This document shows positions 1 through 8,768 of a stretch of DNA of 64,000 bases, one piece after another. Source of the stretch: Amycolatopsis oliviviridis (GTDB taxonomy: Bacteria; Actinomycetota; Actinomycetes; Mycobacteriales; Pseudonocardiaceae); the NCBI RefSeq assembly GCF_014654365.1, contig NZ_BNAY01000008.1, positions 310,001 to 374,000 on the forward strand. Reading direction: 5' to 3'. A program made the position numbers and the translations under genes. The notes beneath the pieces are model-generated. The model searched no databases, was not told the origin of the DNA, and saw only the letters and a list, made by a program, of their open reading frames with translations. The first letter of the stretch is position 1. Every line of letters begins with the position of its first letter.

Positions 1-2862
1 GTCGCACAGATCGCGACGAATCTGCTCGTCGTCGGCGAGCACCCATTCCTCGTACGAGGTCAGCACGCTGGCCCAGCTGGACAACCTGCCGTAGGGCCGC
101 AATTCCAGCCGCATGCTCACCTCGGCGGAACCGACGCCGACGGTGATCAGCCGCGGCGACTCCTCGTCCTCGTCCTGGCCGATGCGGACCTGGTCGTTCC
201 AGATCGCGCACAGCAGGTGGTGGAGGATCCGCTCGCGGTGTTCCGACGTGGTCGCGAGATGACCGAAGTCGTACCCGAGGCGCTGCCGCCATTTCAGGAA
301 GTCCTGGCGCTGCTCGTTGCGCAGCGCGTCCGACCAGTGCTTCAGCACCTCGCGGACCTCCGGCACCTCGGTCAGCCCCATCGAGGTCCGGAACAGCACC
401 ACGGCGATGGTCTCGGCGGCGATCGGCCGGAACTCCACGACCGTGTCCGCCGACCGGGGCAGCGCCACCTCCTGCCGCAGGTACTTCTCCAGTTCGGCGT
501 CCTTGGTCGCCGCGGGATAGGAGAACAGGATGCGCAGGCGGCCGGTGCCGCCCGGCGCGAACCCGCCGGGCACGAGACCGGCGAGTTTCTCCCGGAACTG
601 CAGGAGATCGTCCTCGGCCACCGAGACCCCGGTGCGGCCCGCCGCCGCCGCGAGGAGGTCCTGCAGCGCGGGCAGGAGCGGGCGGTACTGGCCGTCCCGA
701 TGGTCGAACAGCCGCTTGACGGCTTGCTTCGCGCGGTCGCGGACGAAGGCCACGGCGGCCGCGGGATCCCGGTTCGCCACCATGATCTCCCAGGCCTGGC
801 GCCAGCCCTGCTCACCGAGGATCTCGTTCAGCAGGTCGCCCGGCGTCGCCGTGGGACGCAGGCGGCCGTGCGCCGTGTGGTACTCGACGAACCGGCGGAG
901 AACGGCCTGGTAGAAGGAATCCAGCTCGCCGTGCCGGGGCAGCAGATAGGTGACGCCGACGCGCTGCTGGTAAAGCTCCTTCGCCCGCACGTGGAACCGG
1001 CGCGAGTCGGCCTCGGCGTGCCCGCGGAACGCCCCGGCCAGGGCCGTGATGTCCCGGACCAGGCTCTGCACCTTGCCGTCCCACCGGCTCGACTGGTCGT
1101 TCCACGCCGCGTTCCAGGCGCGTCTGGCCCGCCACGCGTACCACTCGTCCTGGCGGACGATCGAGGCGCGGACCGCGGGATCGGCCCATTTGAGCTGGCG
1201 AAGGAGTTTCTTCGTGATCCCGACCGGGGCGGGCGGGTTGAGCGTGATGCCCGCCGGGGCGGGTGGTTCGGCCCGGCGCAGGCCCACCAGCTTGCTGAAC
1301 CCGACCGCGCCGAGGCCGTCGCCCTGCCCGTCCCCGAACACGATCCGGCTCAGCCGGAACACGTCGACCTCCTCCAGCAGCGCGCGGACCGCCCGGTGCG
1401 GGTCGAAGTTCTGCACCAGCTCGGGCACCTGGCCGGTCAGCTGCTGCTCCAGCGTGCGCAGCGCGGACTCCATGGTCCGGGCCCGGGTCGCGAGCGCGTT
1501 CTGGATGTTCTCCGTTCCGCTGGCCACCGCGGGTTCCTTGATGGGCAACGGCGCCCGGAGCCGCAGCGCGTCCAAGTTGGACTCTGTGAAGAATCGTTCG
1601 ACCAGGTTCGCGTTGCTCTCGGCCTGTCCGGGCGGCGCGACGGCGAGTTCGGTGACCGCCGCGGCGACGAGCCGGGACGCGACGATGTCCGCGATGTCGT
1701 CGGCGGGGATCGTCATGGACGCGACCGAACTCGTCGACACGCCGCGGTTCCCGATCCCCGTGGACGCCGGGGTCTCCCGTTCGACCGCGCTGTTGATGAA
1801 ACTGTCCGCGAACGACATGTAGTCGCGCCGGTCGCCGTACCGCAACGGGTCGGTGTCCCCGCCGATGTCGGTGCCCACCAGGGACAGCACCAGGGAGACG
1901 ATCGAGCGGTGCAGGTCGTCCCGGCGCACACCCGCGCCCATGCTGAACAGGAACGCGGTCTGCACGGTGGCCGCGCGCAGCCGGATCTCGGACTGCCCCG
2001 GGTAGCGGACGGCCAGTGTCCCGCTCACCCCGGCGTGGTCCAGTTCGGTACCGGCCTGCTGGGCGTTCTGGTCGTCGACCAGCCGGAACAGGTCGAGCAG
2101 CGCGCGGCCCGCGTTGAGCCGGGCGGCCCGGCCGCCGCCGAGCCCCTCTTCGAACGCCGACGGCATGAGCACCAGCGGATAGATCCGTGCCCGGTAGTCG
2201 TTGCGGCTGAACGCGTCGCCGATCAGGTGCAGGTAGTCGTAGAACAGGCCGCTGCCCGTGCCACCCGCGACCGAGAACGCCACGAAGACGTCGCAGGACA
2301 TCCCGCGGTGCCCGCCGCCGAGGACGGACAGTTCGCCGAGGGAGTTGTTGATGTTGCCGATCGCGCGGGTCAGCGGTGCCTGCGCGGGCGCCATGCCCGC
2401 CCGGAAGGTCTCGAAGAGCGCCGCCCGCCCGATCGTCGGCAACTGTCCCGCGCCGCGCGAGAGCGGCCCGATCCGCGGTTCGCCCGCGGGCTGGGGCAGC
2501 CACGGGGAGACGTAGTCGTCCGCGGACAGGCGCAGGCTCCGCGCCACCTCCGGATAGGTGTCGTGCTCCGGGATCAGGTCGCGGACCAGGTGCATGGTGC
2601 GTTCGGCGGCGGCCAGATGCTCGGGATCCGGCACCACGCGCCGTTCCAGGCCGCCGAACTCGTCCTCGCTCAGGTCCGCGTAGACGAACTGCAAACAGGA
2701 CGGCAGCTGATACGGCAGGAAGTTCTTGCCCTGCATGACTTCCTGCAACGCGGCGCCGTCGGGGCCGCACAGTTCCTCGCGCAGCCGCCGTTCCAGCTCC
2801 GCGCCGACCCGGCAGCCGGTCCCGCCGAGGCCGACGAACATCATCGGCTGGTAGATCTGCAT
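1..2862 (-). CDS. Tubulin/FtsZ-like (Tubulin_2 type) protein, C-terminus cut by window edge
   Basis: An open frame of 954 codons runs off the left edge. It starts at an ATG preceded by AAAGGA and follows the VWA gene by 25 bp, so the two are probably one operon. The N-terminus reads MFVGLGGTGCRVG (residues 8-20), and a second glycine loop, GGTGSG, sits at residues 200-205 inside FSVAGGTGSGLFYDYLH. A Rossmann-like start plus GGTGSG is the nucleotide-binding signature of the tubulin/FtsZ superfamily. The protein is far longer than FtsZ (about 400 aa) and fits the large 'tubulin-like' proteins of actinobacteria. No signal peptide or membrane segment is seen. It probably acts as a cytoplasmic GTPase or scaffold working with the VWA protein; its biological role is not known to me. 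The + strand frame lying codon-over-codon against it is arginine/glycine-rich and spurious. Confidence 0.75.
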   Translation of the reverse strand, partial: MQIYQPMMFVGLGGTGCRVGAELERRLREELCGPDGAALQEVMQGKNFLPYQLPSCLQFVYADLSEDEFGGLERRVVPDPEHLAAAERTMHLVRDLIPEHDTYPEVARSLRLSADDYVSPWLPQPAGEPRIGPLSRGAGQLPTIGRAALFETFRAGMAPAQAPLTRAIGNINNSLGELSVLGGGHRGMSCDVFVAFSVAGGTGSGLFYDYLHLIGDAFSRNDYRARIYPLVLMPSAFEEGLGGGRAARLNAGRALLDLFRLVDDQNAQQAGTELDHAGVSGTLAVRYPGQSEIRLRAATVQTAFLFSMGAGVRRDDLHRSIVSLVLSLVGTDIGGDTDPLRYGDRRDYMSFADSFINSAVERETPASTGIGNRGVSTSSVASMTIPADDIADIVASRLVAAAVTELAVAPPGQAESNANLVERFFTESNLDALRLRAPLPIKEPAVASGTENIQNALATRARTMESALRTLEQQLTGQVPELVQNFDPHRAVRALLEEVDVFRLSRIVFGDGQGDGLGAVGFSKLVGLRRAEPPAPAGITLNPPAPVGITKKLLRQLKWADPAVRASIVRQDEWYAWRARRAWNAAWNDQSSRWDGKVQSLVRDITALAGAFRGHAEADSRRFHVRAKELYQQRVGVTYLLPRHGELDSFYQAVLRRFVEYHTAHGRLRPTATPGDLLNEILGEQGWRQAWEIMVANRDPAAAVAFVRDRAKQAVKRLFDHRDGQYRPLLPALQDLLAAAAGRTGVSVAEDDLLQFREKLAGLVPGGFAPGGTGRLRILFSYPAATKDAELEKYLRQEVALPRSADTVVEFRPIAAETIAVVLFRTSMGLTEVPEVREVLKHWSDALRNEQRQDFLKWRQRLGYDFGHLATTSEHRERILHHLLCAIWNDQVRIGQDEDEESPRLITVGVGSAEVSMRLELRPYGRLSSWASVLTSYEEWVLADDEQIRRDLCD

Positions 2863-2887
2863 CAGGGGTGGTCCTTTCTCGGCGTTC

Positions 2888-5215
2888 TCAGAGCAGGTCC
2901 GTGTAGCGAGCCGCCGCGCCGAACTCGGACTCGCCCTGCTCGCCCTCGTGCTCGGCGGCGAGCGTCATCGCGCCTTCGTCCCGGATCTCGAGTTCGAGCC
3001 CCTCGCCCGCTTCGCAGCGTTCGCCGTCGTGCAGGAGATAGCGCTCGCCGTACGGGGTCAGCAGGGTGAACCGCCTGCCGTCGCGGGTGAGCCGGTACAC
3101 CTCCTCGTCGTCCGGAGCGGGCGGCGCGAGCTGGGGCGCCACGCCGTGCCCGGACCGCAGCACGAACGGGAACCGCGTCTCCCCGCCCGCCGGCGCCGCG
3201 ATGTCGCTGATCTGGCGGCCGCGTTGGAACAGGAACACCGCGAGCCCGCTGACGCGGCGCCTCCGGTACCGGGCCCGCGCCCACAACCCGAGCGCGGCGA
3301 GCACGATCAGCGCGCCGGGCACCCCGAGGTAGAGCCACCATGGCGTCGGTGGCCGCGGATAGCCGATCTGGATCGACAAGGGATAGTTCGCGAGCGTGGT
3401 CGCCGGGTTCGCGTCGTCGACCAGGCTCACGGTGAGCCCGTTGGTCCCGTTCGCGCTGTCCGCCGCGAACACGACGTCGAACGGGAAGTCCGCCCGGCCG
3501 GTGGCGGGCACCTCGAACACCGTGCGATCGCCCGGGATGCTGGCCTTGGTGCCCGGCGCCGGATCGGTGATCTGGAGACGGACCTTGGCCCGGACCCCCA
3601 GCAGGCTGTCGACGGTGACCGTGCCGGACACGGAACGGCCGGGCTCGACGAGGGTCGCCTGGTCCAGGGCGATCTGGGCCGCCAGCCCGGGACGGCCGTC
3701 GGACAGCGTCGTGAGCACGGTCCTCGTGTCCCCGCTGACGCCGATGCCCTGGACGCTGCCGACGAACCTGGCCGTCTTGGCCGCGGTGTCCGGGACGACG
3801 GCGGAGCCGGTGTAGACGCCGTCGCCGGCGCGGTCGTCGCCGTTCGTGCCGCCGTCGGCCATCGGCACCTCGGACGTGGCCGTCCCGCTCGTCATGGTCA
3901 CGCTGAAGGTCAGGCCCGCCAGCTGGGCGGGGTCGCGGATCGGGCGGTTGCGGGTCTGCAGGGTCAGCAGGACCTTGACCCGCTGCCCGCGTTGCGGGGC
4001 GGGCGGGTCGACCGTGAGCGACGCCCGGACGGCGCCCTGCCAGAGCACGACCGCGCTCACTTCGATGTCGGGCACTCCGGGCAGCGACGTCAGCTTGACG
4101 GTCCAGTTCCCCGGCTCCGGGTTGCTGATGCGGAGAGACTCGACCGGCCCGTTCGCGCCGCTGCCCTGAAAGGCCGAATTCCCCAGCTGTCCCGTCTTCG
4201 GGACTTCGCGGCCGTGCGGGTCGAAGAACCGCACCGAGACGCGGGCGTCCTGTTTCACCACGACGATCGAGCCGTCGGTGGCGATCTCGGGCACGTTCAG
4301 CGCGACCGCCTCCTCTTCGCCCGCCCCGAGCCGTCGTCGCTGGATGTCCCCGCTGCCCGCGCAGCGCGCGGTGCCGAAGGCCTTGAGGAGGAACCCCGAC
4401 ACCGCGGCGGCGTCGGCGGCGACGGTCGCGGACGGCCGCGGGACCGTCGGACCGCAGGTGCCCTGGAACCCGCCCGCGGCGAAACGGTCGAGCTGGCCGC
4501 GGTCGACGTCGCCGAAACCCAGCGGCCAGACCTGGACCCCCGCCTCGACCGCTCCGCGCAGCGTGTCGTCGAGCCCTCGCGACGCCGCTTGGTTGCGCTG
4601 GTCCCCCGCGTTGTCGGGCCCGTACCGCGGACTCTCGGACACATCGAGTTTGCCGTCGGTCAGCAGGAAGATCATCTTCGGCTTCGTCGCCGAACCGGGC
4701 GGGCCGTCGCCGAGGTAGGCCATCGCCTGCTGCATGGCCGCGTAATGATCGGTGCCGTCGCCCTCGGCCTTCTCGCGCTTGCGGAGCTTCCTGATGCAAT
4801 CGGCGAGACTTTGCTGGTCCTGCGCGGTCTTCACGGTGACCGGCGGGCATACGACGTCCACCGGGGACTGGTTCCCGTTGTCGCTGGCGAAGCCCACGAC
4901 AGCGACCGAGGAACCGGGCGCGAACTCGCCGAGCGCAATCGTCGCGGCGGCTTCCCGCTCCCGCTCCAGATCGCCGGGGCCGATACTGCCCGATTCGTCG
5001 ACGAGGATCACCAGCCGCGCGGGCTGGACCTGCGGCGGTTCCTGCTGACGAACGGAAAAGTGCCGGTCCGCCGCCTTCGGGAATTGCGCCTCGGCGGGAG
5101 TCCCGGCGACGAACGTCGCGAATATCGCCCACAGCGCGAGTGCCCGTACTGAGCGGGAAACGCTTTGCCCATGCGCCCTCGTCCGGACGCGGCGGATGAT
5201 GAACAAGAAAAGCAC
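2888..5215 (-). CDS. Membrane-anchored VWA-domain protein
   Basis: 775 aa. The N-terminus has a basic stretch, a hydrophobic core (ALALWAIFATFVAG, residues about 26-39) and an AEA-Q signal-peptidase-like site near residue 43. A von Willebrand A domain follows, with the MIDAS motif DESGS at residues 73-77. The middle is made of beta-rich repeats, and a transmembrane segment (WWLYLGVPGALIVLAALGLW) lies near residues 625-648, followed by RARYRRRR and a cytoplasmic tail of about 120 aa. The tail could be a small beta-sandwich module. The predicted topology is an extracellular metal-dependent adhesion or receptor domain with a cytoplasmic tail. It lies directly upstream of the tubulin-like gene. 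The start is a GTG with a weak Shine-Dalgarno, so the exact start is uncertain. Its role is unknown. Confidence 0.75.
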   Translation of the reverse strand: MLFLFIIRRVRTRAHGQSVSRSVRALALWAIFATFVAGTPAEAQFPKAADRHFSVRQQEPPQVQPARLVILVDESGSIGPGDLEREREAAATIALGEFAPGSSVAVVGFASDNGNQSPVDVVCPPVTVKTAQDQQSLADCIRKLRKREKAEGDGTDHYAAMQQAMAYLGDGPPGSATKPKMIFLLTDGKLDVSESPRYGPDNAGDQRNQAASRGLDDTLRGAVEAGVQVWPLGFGDVDRGQLDRFAAGGFQGTCGPTVPRPSATVAADAAAVSGFLLKAFGTARCAGSGDIQRRRLGAGEEEAVALNVPEIATDGSIVVVKQDARVSVRFFDPHGREVPKTGQLGNSAFQGSGANGPVESLRISNPEPGNWTVKLTSLPGVPDIEVSAVVLWQGAVRASLTVDPPAPQRGQRVKVLLTLQTRNRPIRDPAQLAGLTFSVTMTSGTATSEVPMADGGTNGDDRAGDGVYTGSAVVPDTAAKTARFVGSVQGIGVSGDTRTVLTTLSDGRPGLAAQIALDQATLVEPGRSVSGTVTVDSLLGVRAKVRLQITDPAPGTKASIPGDRTVFEVPATGRADFPFDVVFAADSANGTNGLTVSLVDDANPATTLANYPLSIQIGYPRPPTPWWLYLGVPGALIVLAALGLWARARYRRRRVSGLAVFLFQRGRQISDIAAPAGGETRFPFVLRSGHGVAPQLAPPAPDDEEVYRLTRDGRRFTLLTPYGERYLLHDGERCEAGEGLELEIRDEGAMTLAAEHEGEQGESEFGAAARYTDLL

Positions 5216-5563
5216 CCCGCGCGATCGATGAAAGGTGAAGTGTCCTCGGCGGACACACGCAACTGTCGGCGACAGGACGACGTTCGTTACGCCTTACGGA
5301 GCAGGGGAGTTTTCTCGACAGAAAACGGGAAAGCGGCGTGTTCTTGTCCAACTTTCCGGCGGGGTATCGCGGTGCGATTTCGCCATGGCGAGCGCGAGAC
5401 GCGGTGATCTTTTGTCCAAGATGGACTGTGACACCACATTTCACCCTCGCTTTGTTCGTGTCGTTTTTTCGAACGAATTCGAAATGCGTGACAAACTTCG
5501 CCATCGCTCAGATCGGGCCGGCACTCACCTTCTCGACCGCAAGTCGAAGTGCCGGGTTCGGAT

Positions 5564-5616
5564 GTTGTGAAAGCCACCTTCGCAACGTTGAAGGTTGCGA
5601 AAGTGGCTTTCACAAC
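5564..5616. repeat. Palindromic repeat, family A
   Basis: Inverted repeat with 23-bp arms (5564-5586 and 5594-5616; 22 of 23 positions pair) around a 7-bp centre, GTTGAAG. The arms begin GTTGTGAAAGCCACCTTC. A second copy with the same arm sequence lies at 11510-11562, so this is a dispersed element and not only a local terminator. Confidence 0.85.
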
Positions 5617-5637
5617 GCCGTCGCCCCACCAGACCGC

Positions 5638-5711
5638 GCCGGGTCGGGGTGGTCGTGAGTGGTAAGTGTCGTTCTAACCCCACTTACCACTCACGACCAC
5701 CCCGACCCGGC
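5638..5711. repeat. Palindromic repeat, family B (31-bp stem)
   Basis: Perfect inverted repeat of 31 bp (5638-5668 pairing with 5681-5711) around a 12-bp loop containing GTTCTAAC. The inner stem is CACTTACCACTCACGACC. A related full copy with the same loop core lies at 60662-60709 and a one-arm fragment at 11919-11938. It may double as a transcription terminator. Confidence 0.85.
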
Positions 5712-5792
5712 ACCGCCAGACACGCTTTCCACCCGAGGGAAACGAAAAGAGCGGCGCCCGAAGGCACCGCTCTTTCCAGGTCACGACCCCGG

Positions 5793-6194
5793 TCAGAAGC
5801 CGAACAGCGCCTGCGGAACCTCGTGCTCGTCCGGCCAGGTCAGCCAGGCGACGTCGGTCGGGCCGATGGCGTAGCGCGCCAGGCGCCAGGACCGCGGGTC
5901 GTCGTCGACGGTCGTCTCGCTGGTCTTCTTGAGCAGGGCGACGTAGACGTCGGACATGACGCCGTCGGCTCGCTTGTTCTCGTAGATGGTGCCGGCGTAG
6001 TACGGGCGTCCGGCTTCGACGCCGCGCATCGTCCCCTGCAGGAACACCCAGGGACCGAGCCGGTCGAGCTGGTCCACGACCACCCGGACCTGATCGCCGA
6101 ACTCCTCGTCGAGCCGGGCGGTGGCGGCCTGGAACACCGCTTCCCGGACCGGGTCGCCGGGGCTCAGCGCCTCCGGGAACGATCGGGTGTACAT
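5793..6194 (-). CDS. Small hypothetical protein downstream of the secreted hydrolase (possible immunity protein)
   Basis: 133 aa, starting MYTRSFPEAL. I chose this ATG because GGGAGG sits about 8 bp upstream; a GTG 15 bp further upstream lies inside that ribosome-binding site. There is no signal peptide or membrane segment, and the composition is acidic with many aromatic residues (WVFLQG, AWLTWPDEHEVP). I do not recognise the family. It is the last gene of a three-gene same-strand set: WXG100-like protein, large secreted NlpC/P60-type protein, then this. In type VII effector loci that position is often held by a cognate immunity protein, but nothing in the sequence proves it. Confidence 0.6.
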   Translation of the reverse strand: MYTRSFPEALSPGDPVREAVFQAATARLDEEFGDQVRVVVDQLDRLGPWVFLQGTMRGVEAGRPYYAGTIYENKRADGVMSDVYVALLKKTSETTVDDDPRSWRLARYAIGPTDVAWLTWPDEHEVPQALFGF

Positions 6195-6269
6195 CAAGCT
6201 ACCTCCCACTTGCGGGACAGCGATGCGGCCGCATCGGCTTGCCCGGTGCCGCTATGGCGTTCTGTCGGA

Positions 6270-7478
6270 TCAGGTCGGCGGGGTGAGGATCTTCACGAGG
6301 CCGCCACCGCCGCCCATGCTGATCTTCTGCGAACCGTCGGGGTTGACGTTGTTCGAACCGATGAACTGGCCGTCGCCCGCGTACAGCACAACGTGCCCAC
6401 CGTTGTTCGAGATCACCACGTCGCCGGGTTTCGCCTGGGAGAGCGGCACTTCCTTCCAGCCATCCGCTTGGAGGTTGGCCGTCAGGCCCGCAACCGAGGC
6501 GCTGGCCTGCCCCTTGTCGATGAGGCCCGCCGCCTCCAGGCAGCCGGAGACGAAGTTCGCGCAGTTGACGTTGTTGGGCACCCACGACTGCATGGCGGGC
6601 AGTTCGCCGCTGCCCTTGAGGTCGCCGGCGTTGCGGCCGAGGAACTTCTCGGCGATCTTGGCCGGGTTGTCGCCCCGGGCGTCGATCGGCTTGGCGGGCC
6701 GCCCGTCGCCCTGGACCCCGGCGACGCCGCCCCCGCCGCCACCGCCACCGTGGCCTCCACCGCCGCCACCACCGTCCCCGCCGCCGTGGCTGGGCACGTG
6801 GTTGACCGGGGTGGCGTGGACGCTCGACGCGGTGGTCCCGCCGGTGTCCGCGGGCACCAGCTCCAGGAAACCGCCCTCGATCTCCAGGCCGAGCGGCTTG
6901 AGGAGGTCGTCGATCTGCTTCTCGGCGTCGTCGAGCGCCTTCTCGATCTCGTCCTTCTTGCCGTTGGAGTCCTTCTCGTTGAGCTGCCGGAGCCGCTCGA
7001 TGTCGGACGCGGCGATGGCGATCTCGTTGTCGTCCTTGGAGCTGTTCTTCCGGCGGCGGGCCGAGTCGATCAGCGCGCGGTTGTCCTTGTCCTTGTCGTT
7101 GGCCTCCTGCGCGAGCTGCGCGACCTTCTTCTTGACGTCGTCCAGGATCTCGGACACGCGCTGGAGGATGTTCTTGGCCGCCTCGGCCTTGTCGCTCACC
7201 TTGTAGCTGGCCTTGCCGAGCTTCTCGAGGTGGTCGGCGACGGCGTCGGCGTCCTTGCCCTCCCAGTGGCGCAGGACGTCCTCGCGGAAGACTTTGAGGT
7301 CGTCTCCGAGGTCGTTGGCCCTGGTGGCGGCTCCGCCGACCTTCCTGGCCTGGTCGTTGACCGCGCCCGAGTTGAGCTTCTGCGCCTGCTGGGCGTGCTT
7401 GTCGATGGCGTCCAGCGACTTCGGACGGTCGTGCGACGGGTCGTCGAGCGTGCCCGGATTCCGCTCCGCGGTGGTCAT
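6270..7478 (-). CDS. WXG100/ESX-like N-terminus fused to NlpC/P60- or CHAP-type hydrolase
   Basis: 402 aa from ATG (MTTAERNPG), with a GGGGA box upstream; a longer in-frame start 23 codons upstream would overlap the previous gene. Residues about 20-200 are alpha-helical and highly charged, with a long coiled-coil-like stretch, as in LXG/WXG100-type export domains. A poly-glycine linker (GGGDGGGGGGGHGGGG) follows near residue 240-265. The C-terminal about 120 residues have a papain-like peptidoglycan hydrolase arrangement: Cys near 306 in VNCANFVSG, His near 362 in NNGGHVVLYAG, and the typical KPGDVV before the His. Lacking a classical signal peptide, it is probably a type VII (ESX) secreted cell-wall hydrolase or toxin. 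It is encoded after a small WXG100-like protein, its likely partner. Confidence 0.7.
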   Translation of the reverse strand: MTTAERNPGTLDDPSHDRPKSLDAIDKHAQQAQKLNSGAVNDQARKVGGAATRANDLGDDLKVFREDVLRHWEGKDADAVADHLEKLGKASYKVSDKAEAAKNILQRVSEILDDVKKKVAQLAQEANDKDKDNRALIDSARRRKNSSKDDNEIAIAASDIERLRQLNEKDSNGKKDEIEKALDDAEKQIDDLLKPLGLEIEGGFLELVPADTGGTTASSVHATPVNHVPSHGGGDGGGGGGGHGGGGGGGGVAGVQGDGRPAKPIDARGDNPAKIAEKFLGRNAGDLKGSGELPAMQSWVPNNVNCANFVSGCLEAAGLIDKGQASASVAGLTANLQADGWKEVPLSQAKPGDVVISNNGGHVVLYAGDGQFIGSNNVNPDGSQKISMGGGGGLVKILTPPT

Positions 7479-7512
7479 CGGTAAATCCCCCTGGTTCCGG
7501 TCTTCAGTCCGA

Positions 7513-7821
7513 TCAGTCCCGCTCGCGGCCGCGGAGGGTGTGGACACCCGCGGCTTCGTCGTTCCGCATGCGCTGGGCGGCGTTGGACAGCGCGATGGAC
7601 GCGGCGTCGACGAGCTTCGAGGCGGCGTCCAGATGCGCGTTCACGCCCTGGTGGAACCCCTTCATCGTCTTACCCGTGCTGGCCGCGTTGCTCAGGTCGC
7701 CGAACGCGCCCCCGGGGTCGCCGTCGCCCAAGTCCTTGCTCGTCCCGTTGAAGCCGTCCTTGAGCCCGCCGACCTTCTTGGCCAACGACGCGATCTGCTC
7801 CGGATCGAATCGGCGAGTCAT
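7513..7821 (-). CDS. Small WXG100/EspC-like helical protein
   Basis: 102 aa: MTRRFDPEQIASLAKKVGGL, then a low-complexity Gly/Asp turn and a second long helix (HLDAASKLVDAASIALSNAAQRM). Two helices joined by a turn at about 100 aa is the fold of ESX-secreted partner proteins, although the canonical central WXG is not present. It ends 34 bp before the NlpC/P60-type gene on the same strand, so the two are probably co-transcribed and secreted as a pair. Confidence 0.65.
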   Translation of the reverse strand: MTRRFDPEQIASLAKKVGGLKDGFNGTSKDLGDGDPGGAFGDLSNAASTGKTMKGFHQGVNAHLDAASKLVDAASIALSNAAQRMRNDEAAGVHTLRGRERD

Positions 7822-8150
7822 GGATGATCCCTCCAGTCACGGCGCCTGCGCCCGCACTTCGTCTGCCCACATTGCTGTACCGCGCACCCTATGAGCTCCC
7901 GCCCACCCGTGCGCGCCGTTTCCGGAAACGGCGATGCCGCCGTTCGTGTACATCGACGCACCCGGCAGCGTGTTGGTTCCCCGACGTCGGCCCGAAGATC
8001 TTACCTCTTCGGCGACCGCCGACGGCCGGATGCCGACAGCGCCCGGGTGAGGCGACCCGACCGTGATCGACTACCTTCAGTAATCGATCATCGCTCGTTC
8101 GGGTGTCGCGCCGCCGGCTGCGCGACAGTTCCCTGTGGAAGACTGCGCGC
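7822..8150. other. Divergent promoter region
   Basis: 329 bp between divergently transcribed genes. No coding frame is supported. It must hold promoters for the ESX-like set (leftward) and the peptidase (rightward). It contains the inverted repeat listed separately. Confidence 0.5.
8064..8090. promoter_or_regulatory. Inverted repeat upstream of the C39-like peptidase
   Basis: 11-bp arms TGATCGACTAC and GTAATCGATCA (10 of 11 pair) around a 5-bp loop, 60 bp upstream of the peptidase start. It is a possible operator for either divergent gene. Confidence 0.35.
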
Positions 8151-8768
8151 ATGCCCATTCCGTATTTCTCGCAATGGGAGTCCCCCGAACTCGCGACGGC
8201 GATCGTCACCGGCGCGATGTCCGCCGCCGACGACCCGCGATGGGCGGATTCCGGCGCCGTTTCCGCTCGGGAGTATGAATTCTGGTCGTGGCGAGCCTGC
8301 GGCATGGCGTGCTTGCGGATGATGCTGGCCCATCGGGGACAAGAAGTCCCGCCGAGCGTCGAACTGGCCAAGGAATGCGAGCGGTTCGGCGGCTACGTGC
8401 GGCACGAGAACGGCGTGCACGGCCTGATCTACGCGCCTTTCCTCGACTGGGCGGCGGACCGGTTCGGGCTCGACGGCGAGGTGCGGGTCGATTTCGGCCT
8501 GTCCGAGCTGCGGGACCTGGTCGCGCGGGGACATCAGGTGATGGCGTCGGTGCACAAGTCGATCAGGGAACCGAAGAGCGAACCGCCCAGGAAGGGCGGG
8601 CATCTGGTGCTGGTCACCGCCGTGACCGAGTCGGGCCTGGTGATGAACAACCCGTCGGGGACCGGCCCGCACGGTCAGCAAGACGCCTATGTGGACGACG
8701 AGGACTTCGCGCGGTTCTACGCCGCGCGCGGCATGGTCTTCGGCCGCGCGGGACAGGACAGGACCTAG
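8151..8768 (+). CDS. C39-like cysteine peptidase family protein
   Basis: 205 aa from ATG (MPIPYFSQWESP) with GGAAGA upstream; 16 further codons upstream are open but lack a good ribosome-binding site. It has the C39-like peptidase (papain-fold) layout: an N-terminal PYFSQW, the nucleophile region WRACGMACLRMM (Cys50), His151 in KGGHLVLVTA and Asn in MNNPSG. It is close in size to the bare catalytic domain and has no signal peptide or ABC part. The substrate is unknown. Its 3' end overlaps the convergent regulator gene by 4 bp. Confidence 0.7.
   Translation: MPIPYFSQWESPELATAIVTGAMSAADDPRWADSGAVSAREYEFWSWRACGMACLRMMLAHRGQEVPPSVELAKECERFGGYVRHENGVHGLIYAPFLDWAADRFGLDGEVRVDFGLSELRDLVARGHQVMASVHKSIREPKSEPPRKGGHLVLVTAVTESGLVMNNPSGTGPHGQQDAYVDDEDFARFYAARGMVFGRAGQDRT

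Larger units (their letters stand above)
5216..5792. other. Intergenic region with two large palindromes, no gene seen
   Basis: 577 bp upstream of the VWA gene and downstream of the small protein gene. No convincing coding frame is present. It carries two adjacent long inverted repeats (listed separately) and should also hold the VWA promoter, which I cannot place with confidence. Confidence 0.6.

Noticed and set aside
217..3069. 950-codon + strand frame in the left flank
   Set aside because: It is codon-aligned antisense to the tubulin-like gene, which has a ribosome-binding site, GLGGTG and GGTGSG loops and operon context; the + frame has none of these.
2862..5504. Second long − strand frame overlapping the VWA gene
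   Set aside because: Arg/Pro/Gly-rich and without motifs; the alternative frame has a signal peptide, MIDAS and transmembrane segment.
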